A stretch of DNA of 10,092 nt from assembly GCA_964360145.1 (NCBI GenBank), contig CAYHWW010000123.1, positions 1 to 10,092 on the forward strand, read 5' to 3'. The number at the start of each line of letters is the position of its first letter. Positions within the stretch are counted from its first letter, which is position 1. The notes under the pieces are model-generated. The model made no database searches. It saw only the letters and a list, made by a program, of their open reading frames with translations, and was not told where the DNA came from. Below are positions 5,301-10,092 of this stretch, in pieces. The position numbers were made by a program, and so were the translations under genes. The stretch is from CAYHWW01 sp964360145. Its GTDB lineage: Bacteria > Bdellovibrionota > UBA1018 > CAYHWW01.

Positions 5301-7313
5301 TTAGAATAACCCTTCCAACGCAGCGTCACTGACCAACTGGGGCAACGTCACGTGGAGCCGGGGCTCGGCAGCCATGGCGCGCTTGATGGTAAATAGCGCC
5401 TCTTTGTTCCGGGCCCAACCGCGGCGGGCAACGCCGTTGTTCACATCCCAGTGGAGCATGCTCTTCAAACGACGCTCCGCCTCAGGGGAGCCGTCGAGCA
5501 CCAGGCCGAAGCCGCCGTTGATGACTTCACCCCACCCCACGCCGCCTCCATTGTGCAGCGACACCCAGGTGGCGCCGCGAAAGGCGTCGCCCACAAAATT
5601 TTGCACCGCCATGTCGGCGGTGAAGCGGGAGCCGTCGTGGATATTGCTCGTCTCGCGGTAGGGCGAGTCGGTACCCGAGACATCATGATGATCGCGGCCT
5701 AATACTACAGGGGCGGTGATTTGGCCTTTGGAGATGGCATCGTTGAACGCCGCAGCGAGAGCGATGCGGCCCTCGGCGTCGGCGTACAAGATGCGGGCCT
5801 GTGACCCCACCACGAGCTTGTTGACCTTGGCCTGCTTGATCCACAGAATATTGTCCGCCAACTGACCACTGATCTCTGGCGGCGCGGTGCGGGCGAGTTT
5901 TTCCAATACCTCGGTGGCTATGGCATCAGTGGCGTCTAGATCCTCGGGCTTACCCGACGTGCATACCCAGCGGAAGGGGCCAAAACCGTAGTCGAAACAA
6001 AGGGGCCCCAAGATATCTTGCACGTAGGATGGATATTTGAAGCTGCCATCGGCCTTGAGGATGTCGGCACCAGCCCGAGATGCTTCGAGGAGAAAGGCAT
6101 TGCCGTAATCGAAGAAGTACATGCCCTGCCCGCTCATGGCATTGATCGCCGCCACGTGGCGTTTCAGCGTGGCCTGTACCGCCACTTTAAATGCCGCAGG
6201 GTCAGCGACCATGAGGCTGTTGGACTCTTCAAAGCTGAGAGCCACGGGGTAATAACCACCGGCCCAGGGGTTGTGCAGCGAGGTTTGGTCCGAGCCCAGA
6301 TCCACGGCGACATTATGTTTCGCCAAGTGCTCCCACAAATCAACGACGTTGCCTTGATATGCTAGGGACACAGCCTCTTTGGCGGCACGGGCTTTTTCAA
6401 TGCGAGCGACGAGATGCGGCAAATCATCGAACAGCTCATCCACCCAGCCCTGCTCATGACGCTTCCGCGCCGCCACGGTGTTCACTTCCGCCACAACGCC
6501 GATGCAGCCCGCGATGACGGCGGCTTTCGCTTGCGCGCCAGACATGCCGCCCAAGCCCGCGCTGACGAAGACCTTGCCCGCAAGGGTGCCCTTATTCTTG
6601 GCGAAAAGACGCCCCGCATTGAGCACGGTGATGGCAGTGCCGTGCACAATGCCCTGGGGACCGATGTACATGAAGGAGCCCGCAGTCATCTGCCCATACT
6701 GCGTGACACCGAGGGCATTGAAGCGCTCCCAATCATCGGGCTTGGAGTAGTTGGGGACCATCATGCCATTGGTGATGACGCAGCGAGGGGCCTCGGCGTG
6801 GGATGGGAAGAGGCCCAGGGGATGGCCGCTATAAAGCACTAATGTTTGTTCATCGCTCATGGTGGCGAGGTACTTCATGACGAGGAGGTACTGGGCCCAG
6901 TTCTGGAACACGGCGCCGTTGCCGCCGTAGGTGATGAGCTCTTCGGCGTGTTGAGCCACCCGTAGATCGAGGTTGTTCTGCAGCATGACCATGATGGCGG
7001 CGGCCTGCTTGGATTTGTGTGGGTACTCGCTGAGGGGCCGCGCCCGCATCTCGTAGCTCGGGCGAAAGCGGTACATGTAGATGCGACCAAAGTCCTTCAG
7101 CTCCTGGGCGAACTCTTTGGCAAGCACGCCATGATGGCGGGCGGGGAAGTAGCGCAGGGCATTGCGCACCGCGAGGCGCTTCTCATCGGCGGTGAGAATA
7201 TCTTTGCGCCGTGGGGCATGGCTCAGTGCCTGGTCCCGAAACCGAGGGGGGGGCAGCTCGTCGGGAACGCCTTGCAGGACGGAACGCTGGAACTCGCTAA
7301 TTTTAGAAACCAC
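5301..7313 (-). CDS. hutU: Urocanate hydratase (urocanase), long animal-like form
   Basis: Converts urocanate to 4-imidazolone-5-propionate, the second step of histidine degradation, in the cytoplasm with tightly bound NAD+. Counting from the GTG at 7313 the protein is 670 residues, close to vertebrate UROC1 and longer than the roughly 550-residue form of Pseudomonas or Bacillus. The start was chosen because GGGAGG lies 4 bases upstream of this GTG and because the N-terminal region from there on (ending RNALRYFP) is UROC1-like; an ATG at 7421 would add 36 residues with no visible ribosome site. Visible blocks are FAQELKDFGRIYMYRF, TYGGNGAVFQNWAQYLL, the nucleotide-binding VFVSAGLGGMSGAQ (about 249-262), GPFRWVCTSG (445-454) and SLHNGGGVGWGEVINGG (585-601). 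Near the site of the bacterial-type PLFCxGxGPFRW cysteine it reads PLCFDYGFGPFRW, with the Cys shifted (Cys439). No hutH, hutI or hutG is in the window. Confidence 0.93.
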   Translation of the reverse strand: MVSKISEFQRSVLQGVPDELPPPRFRDQALSHAPRRKDILTADEKRLAVRNALRYFPARHHGVLAKEFAQELKDFGRIYMYRFRPSYEMRARPLSEYPHKSKQAAAIMVMLQNNLDLRVAQHAEELITYGGNGAVFQNWAQYLLVMKYLATMSDEQTLVLYSGHPLGLFPSHAEAPRCVITNGMMVPNYSKPDDWERFNALGVTQYGQMTAGSFMYIGPQGIVHGTAITVLNAGRLFAKNKGTLAGKVFVSAGLGGMSGAQAKAAVIAGCIGVVAEVNTVAARKRHEQGWVDELFDDLPHLVARIEKARAAKEAVSLAYQGNVVDLWEHLAKHNVAVDLGSDQTSLHNPWAGGYYPVALSFEESNSLMVADPAAFKVAVQATLKRHVAAINAMSGQGMYFFDYGNAFLLEASRAGADILKADGSFKYPSYVQDILGPLCFDYGFGPFRWVCTSGKPEDLDATDAIATEVLEKLARTAPPEISGQLADNILWIKQAKVNKLVVGSQARILYADAEGRIALAAAFNDAISKGQITAPVVLGRDHHDVSGTDSPYRETSNIHDGSRFTADMAVQNFVGDAFRGATWVSLHNGGGVGWGEVINGGFGLVLDGSPEAERRLKSMLHWDVNNGVARRGWARNKEALFTIKRAMAAEPRLHVTLPQLVSDAALEGLF

Positions 7314-7316
7314 GAT

Positions 7317-7323
7317 ACCTCCC
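7317..7323 (-). promoter_or_regulatory. Strong ribosome binding site that fixes the hutU start
   Basis: The minus strand reads GGGAGGT followed, four bases after GGGAGG, by GTG (7313-7311). It is the strongest Shine-Dalgarno in the region and supports the internal GTG over the ATG at 7421, which has no comparable site. Confidence 0.7.
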
Positions 7324-7334
7324 AGGGTGCCGCC

Positions 7335-7357
7335 ATGATCCCAGATGTGGGGATCAT
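7335..7357. promoter_or_regulatory. Perfect 8-bp inverted repeat upstream of hutU
   Basis: ATGATCCC (7335-7342) and GGGATCAT (7350-7357) are perfect inverted copies separated by 7 bases. The element lies 22-44 bases upstream of the hutU GTG, between it and the divergent methyltransferase gene. It could be a repressor operator, or a 5'-leader hairpin if transcription starts further upstream. It does not resemble the AT-rich HutC operator I know from other bacteria. I see no strong promoter on either strand in 7314-7419. Confidence 0.45.
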
Positions 7358-7419
7358 CAGACAATCCCGACTTTGAAATACTTTGTAGAGGTGGAAGGCG
7401 ACTGTGGTAGCGCCGGGCC

Positions 7420-8262
7420 ATGGAGCTGAAACGCTTTGAAATCTACCAACGTCACGGGGGATTGCCCAGTCTGCGTGACTCCACCAACGGCGAAGTCATG
7501 CACCCCGGTGGCGACCCCGCTCGCGAGGCTCGGGAGCTGTATGTGGAGCAGCCCCGGTTGGAGCAACGTCTCGCCATGCCCAGCCCTGACCCCTTAGTGG
7601 TTTGGGATGTGGGCCTGGGCGCTGCCACCAATGCCGTGGCGGTTCTGAGCCTTGCTCGTCGCATGGCCGACGAGGGACGCTTGGCCCGCCCCCTCCACCT
7701 GGAAAGTTTTGAGCTCTACCTTGAAGCCCCCCGCCTCGTTTTACAGCAAGCCATGTCATTTCCATGGCTGCAACAGACGTGGGTCCGTCATGCCCTAGGA
7801 TCCGTGTTGCAAGGCTCATGGCGAAAGGATCTCATCACGTGGCGTCTCTTTGATGGGGATTTTCTCCAAACCGCCGCCCGAGCGGAACAGCCCCACATCG
7901 TGCTCTATGACATGTTTTCCGCAAAATCTTTCGCCCCTCACTGGACCCCGCAGTGCTTTGAGATGATTCGATCACTGAGCTTCTCTGAGTCCTCCCTTAG
8001 CGTGGAAGAGGGCACGGCGTTATTCACCACAACGCTATCAACCGCCGTGAGATCCGCCATGTTGGCTGGCGGATTCTATGTGGCCCAAGGACAACCCTCC
8101 GGCCCGAAGCTTGAAACCACCGTGGCCACCACGGTGCAAGCAGGCCCCTACTTGTGGCTCGGGGAGCGCTGGATGCAGCGCTTCGAGCGCAATCCTGATC
8201 AGAAAAACTGGGATGCGGGCTTGCGCCAGGCCGTGTTGAGTCACCCTCAATTCAAAACTTAA
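7420..8262 (+). CDS. MnmD-like tRNA wobble-uridine methyltransferase (MnmC methyltransferase domain, DUF752)
   Basis: A 280-residue cytoplasmic SAM-dependent methyltransferase. The N-terminus has the family's LRDSTNGEVMHPGGDP...A-LYV-LEQRL arrangement (18-51). Motif I is VVWDVGLGAATN (60-71), the acidic second-strand residue is in HLESFELY (93-100), and DMFSAKSFAPHW (164-175) matches the DxFSPKxxPxLW signature of DUF752. The C-terminal FTTTLSTAVRSAMLAGGFYV and LETT segments are also typical. It lacks the FAD-dependent oxidase half of E. coli MnmC, so it is a stand-alone MnmD-type enzyme that probably methylates 5-aminomethyl(-2-thio)uridine at tRNA position 34. An in-frame TAG at 7408 rules out a longer product. 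The ATG has no good ribosome site (GAGGTGGAAGG lies about 20 bases away), so a leaderless or structured start is possible. Divergent from hutU; functional linkage unlikely. Confidence 0.82.
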   Translation: MELKRFEIYQRHGGLPSLRDSTNGEVMHPGGDPAREARELYVEQPRLEQRLAMPSPDPLVVWDVGLGAATNAVAVLSLARRMADEGRLARPLHLESFELYLEAPRLVLQQAMSFPWLQQTWVRHALGSVLQGSWRKDLITWRLFDGDFLQTAARAEQPHIVLYDMFSAKSFAPHWTPQCFEMIRSLSFSESSLSVEEGTALFTTTLSTAVRSAMLAGGFYVAQGQPSGPKLETTVATTVQAGPYLWLGERWMQRFERNPDQKNWDAGLRQAVLSHPQFKT

Positions 8263-8278
8263 AGAATGCCGGTGGGGT

Positions 8279-8404
8279 ATGGAAAATTATCGTATCGTCT
8301 TCGGATGGGACCAAGTTACTCGCAACGATTACGGCCCAATGAAGTGGAATGAAATCGGCGGATCCCGCGTACGAGGATTGCCCATGATTCTTCATCTGGA
8401 GTGA
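8279..8404 (+). CDS. Possible 41-residue small ORF
   Basis: Between the methyltransferase and the acetyltransferase, an ATG at 8279 opens 41 codons to TGA, reading MENYRIVFGWDQVTRND and ending RGLPMILHLE. A GGTGGGG run is immediately upstream, too close (1 base) for an ideal ribosome site. The composition looks protein-like rather than random, but the frame stays open upstream, and no family is recognised. It may be a small gene, a remnant of a larger one, or chance. Nothing else convincing is seen in 8263-8453 apart from CAGC-TTAT-GCTG (8408-8419), a 4-bp stem. Confidence 0.2.
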   Translation: MENYRIVFGWDQVTRNDYGPMKWNEIGGSRVRGLPMILHLE

Positions 8405-8453
8405 CGTCAGCTTATGCTGGCGCTGGAAGCGGCGGATAGCTATATTACGAACG

Positions 8454-9011
8454 ATGAAAAACACCGTACAACCCGAGTTGATCTCGTTACGTGATCTATC
8501 GGAACAGGATGCTCCTCTGCTTCGAGACTATTGGTTCCGGTCGCCCGAAGGATTTATCGAATCCTTGGGCGTAGACTTCTCGAAGATGCCTTCGGAGGCG
8601 GAGTTCGAACGAGGCTTAATCAATAAATGCCGTGAAAACGCTAGCCGTCCGAGCTCCAAGCTCAATGCCCTGATTATCCTCTATGACGAAAAACCAGTCG
8701 GATTCCATACCATGACTCCAGTCGTTGAAGGCGACTATGGCATCTTTCATGCTCACGTCTGGGACACTCAACTGAGGGGACGGAGTCTTGGAGTACACAC
8801 ATATCCCAAGGCTTGCCGGATCTTCTTGGACCGCTTTGATCTCAAGCGAATTCTCTTCAAAACACCCAAACAGAATCTTGGCGCAATTCGCGTGAAAGAA
8901 AAATTAGGCATCCCCCTCATCGGTGAGGAAGTCATCAATTTCGGCATCTATCGGGAAGGGACTCTTTCCCAGGTGTATGAACTCACGCGGCCTCACGCAG
9001 ACAGATTGTAG
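8454..9011 (+). CDS. GNAT family N-acetyltransferase
   Basis: A 185-residue protein with the GNAT core. It opens with beta strand ISLRDLSEQDAPLL, a common GNAT N-terminus, and has the central strand NALIILYDEKPVGFH (71-85). Motif A is HAHVWDTQLRGRSLG (99-112 region), where Q105-L-R-G108-R-S fits the Q/RxxGxG/A acetyl-CoA pyrophosphate loop. Motif B is NLGAIRVKEKLGIP (141-154). Acceptor substrate cannot be told. The ATG has no Shine-Dalgarno; TATATT (8441-8446) lies 7 bases before it and could be a -10 for a leaderless transcript. A phzF-like fragment starts 15 bases after its stop, so they may have been one transcript. Base composition looks lower in GC than the hutU side, suggesting an accessory region. 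Confidence 0.85.
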   Translation: MKNTVQPELISLRDLSEQDAPLLRDYWFRSPEGFIESLGVDFSKMPSEAEFERGLINKCRENASRPSSKLNALIILYDEKPVGFHTMTPVVEGDYGIFHAHVWDTQLRGRSLGVHTYPKACRIFLDRFDLKRILFKTPKQNLGAIRVKEKLGIPLIGEEVINFGIYREGTLSQVYELTRPHADRL

Positions 9012-9026
9012 ATATAAGGGAGACCC

Positions 9027-9257
9027 ATGCGAAAGTTTCCTCTCCACTGGGTTGATGCATTTACGAATCAGAAATTGGGCGGAAACCCTTGTGCCGTCAT
9101 ATTGGATGCCGACCCCTTATCCGCCGAAGAGATGCAGGCGGTAGCGAGAGAAATCAACCTCTCGGAAACGGCCTTTGTGCTCAAATCAGATCGAGCGGAT
9201 AGTCGGGCTAGATACTTTACGCCACAGGGCGAGTTGCCATTCGCCGGGCACACCTGC
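9027..9257 (+). pseudogene. PhzF family protein, truncated 5' fragment
   Basis: About 76 residues match the N-terminus of PhzF-family isomerases or epimerases (usually about 260-300 residues): HWVDAFTNQKLGGNPCAVIL (7-26), ARE-NLSETAFVL (40-52, with the conserved Glu47), ARYFTPQGELPFAGH (61-75). After GH-T the expected PTLxxA continuation is lost, and the frame runs through unrelated sequence to a stop at 9323. The start is sound: GGGAG four bases before ATG, 15 bases after the acetyltransferase gene. The second domain and the rest of the active site are missing, so the product should be inactive. The break coincides with the break of an oppositely oriented ada-like fragment. Confidence 0.8.
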
Positions 9258-9332
9258 AAAAAAGGCATAGTCATAGACTTTGTCGCGGTCCATGAGGGCC
9301 TGAAGCATTTGCTCAGATGTTAGGTCCCTCAT
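9249..9332 (-). pseudogene. Ada-like DNA repair/regulator gene, truncated 5' fragment
   Basis: Reading the minus strand from the ATG at 9332 gives 28 residues, LTSEQMLQALMDRDKVYDY then AFFAGV, that match the start of the Ada zinc-binding domain (found in Ada and in Ada-AlkA fusions), whose next residues would be KTTGIYCRPSC. Here the frame instead runs into the reverse strand of the phzF fragment, so the cysteines and everything after are lost. The ATG overlaps the stop of the upstream methyltransferase gene as ATGA, the hallmark of a real, translationally coupled start. The match is short but the residue pattern and context make it more than chance. Confidence 0.6.
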
Positions 9333-10092
9333 GTTCTGTTACCACTTTCAGTTCGGTCGTTGAATTTTACCGCCTGGATAAACATTCGAGGACTTTGAGC
9401 GGTGTAGGGTTCTTTTAAATGACCGCCTTCAAGCTTTCTGATTTGGAATCCTGCTTGATTGAGCATCAACTCAATTTCAAACCGAAATATCGGACGCCAA
9501 TGCATCGAGTAGTGTTGACGTTTTACTTGGCCGCCCGCTTCAACTTCGTCGTACCAGCCGTGAAGTCTCTGCCTATGGTTTTCATCAAACGCATCCATCG
9601 TCGCAAAGCGTGTATAGGTATTTCCTGTGTGAGGATTTTTTCTTGTGTAGAACGGTTTTGGAATGGGATCACCGTCGATCTTAAGTCTCAGCGGATTTAC
9701 GATGTCTAAAACTAAGACGCCATCATCGGCCAGGTGTTTTCTCGCCGAGATCAGTGTTTGAAGCTGGGCCCCGAAGTCGGGAATACAGAGTAGGCTGTTG
9801 AACGCGATGAAGGCCATTTTGAAATCAGTTCTTTCAAGCGCGAGGCGAGTAGCGTCTTGCTCGACGAGCGTGACCCGCTTCAAAAGCTCACGCGGCTGCC
9901 GAGATAAATTTGCCTCAAACTGTTTGAGCATTTCAGCGGAAATATCGACGCCCATCACATCATACCCCGCTATCGCTAACGGAATGGAGACGCGTCCACT
10001 ACCACAGCAGATTTCCAAGATCGGCCCGTCGGTTTCGGAAGCTATTTCTTTGTACCTTTGAACATCATGGGCCAGACCTTGAAACTTTGTGA
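9329..10092 (-). CDS. Class I SAM-dependent methyltransferase, 5' end beyond the window
   Basis: The open frame continues upstream past the usual internal start candidates to the right edge (readable as KFQGLAHDVQRYKEIASETDGPI before motif I), so this is a partial gene with about 253 residues visible. Motif I is LEICCGSGRVSIPLA, followed by GYDVMGVDISAEML with the ribose-binding Asp, VEQDATRL with the adenine-contact Asp, and VLVLDIVNP as motif IV. The upstream HDVQRYKEIA stretch is typical of the small-molecule or generic methyltransferase_25-type proteins; the C-terminal EIELMLNQAGF helix is the usual one before the final strands. Substrate unknown. Its stop overlaps the start of the truncated ada-like gene (ATGA), so a link to alkylation-damage response is possible but unproven. 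Confidence 0.85.
   Translation of the reverse strand, partial: TKFQGLAHDVQRYKEIASETDGPILEICCGSGRVSIPLAIAGYDVMGVDISAEMLKQFEANLSRQPRELLKRVTLVEQDATRLALERTDFKMAFIAFNSLLCIPDFGAQLQTLISARKHLADDGVLVLDIVNPLRLKIDGDPIPKPFYTRKNPHTGNTYTRFATMDAFDENHRQRLHGWYDEVEAGGQVKRQHYSMHWRPIFRFEIELMLNQAGFQIRKLEGGHLKEPYTAQSPRMFIQAVKFNDRTESGNRT

Noticed and set aside
6414..6842. 142-codon plus-strand frame inside hutU
   Set aside because: Antisense shadow of a strongly conserved urocanase; His/Ala-rich composition is typical of antisense frames in GC-rich genes.
8252..8464. 70-codon minus-strand frame between the two plus-strand genes
   Set aside because: Overlaps the methyltransferase end and acetyltransferase start, with no family resemblance and no upstream signals.
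9258..9323. C-terminal tail of the phzF fragment as a novel domain
   Set aside because: These residues are the antisense of the ada-like N-terminus, so they are readthrough beyond a breakpoint.
1..10092. CRISPR array, tRNA, rRNA or insertion sequence
   Set aside because: No spaced direct repeats, cloverleaf, rRNA-like stretch, transposase or terminal inverted repeats were seen.

Overview
The window looks like chromosome of a diderm bacterium with fairly high GC. The best guess is a member of the Bdellovibrionota/Oligoflexia. This rests on a TIGR02147-type regulator (DUF4423) and on two secreted proteins of a type I associate with Bdellovibrio-like genomes (a GGGGGN-x-VVC start followed by an LHExxY...SxNxR motif). 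This is inference from remembered family distribution; there is no rRNA or other taxonomic marker here.

Positions 1-5300 hold one run of minus-strand genes, read from high to low coordinates. It starts with a small secreted cysteine-rich peptide gene (4882-5181), followed by an 11-bp hairpin. Next come two paralogous secreted HE-motif proteins (3415-4722 and 2138-3418) and a subtilisin-family (S8) protease (1026-2141). These last three genes are joined by two successive 4-base ATGA stop/start overlaps. A TIGR02147 regulator (191-1003, GTG start) follows across a 22-bp gap made of AT-rich palindromes. Together they look like an uncharacterised exported system: a disulfide-capable peptide, two secreted proteins with a zincin-like HE motif, a secreted protease and a probable regulator. 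Downstream of the regulator lies a hexanucleotide GGNNCG repeat with G-quadruplex potential.

Positions 5301-8262 hold two divergent metabolic or housekeeping genes. One is a long-form, animal-like urocanate hydratase (hutU, minus) whose likely start is an internal GTG with a strong ribosome binding site. The other is an MnmD/DUF752-type tRNA wobble-uridine methyltransferase (plus). Their shared upstream region carries a perfect 8-bp inverted repeat. No other histidine-degradation gene is in the window.

Positions 8263-10092 look less GC-rich by eye and contain accessory genes: a GNAT acetyltransferase, the 5' third of a phzF-like gene (plus), the first 28 codons of an Ada-like DNA-repair gene (minus), and a SAM-dependent methyltransferase that runs off the right edge (minus). 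The phzF and ada fragments collide head-on at about 9249-9257, both broken there, which marks a deletion or inversion breakpoint. The methyltransferase and ada starts are themselves coupled by an ATGA overlap, so they were an operon before the break.
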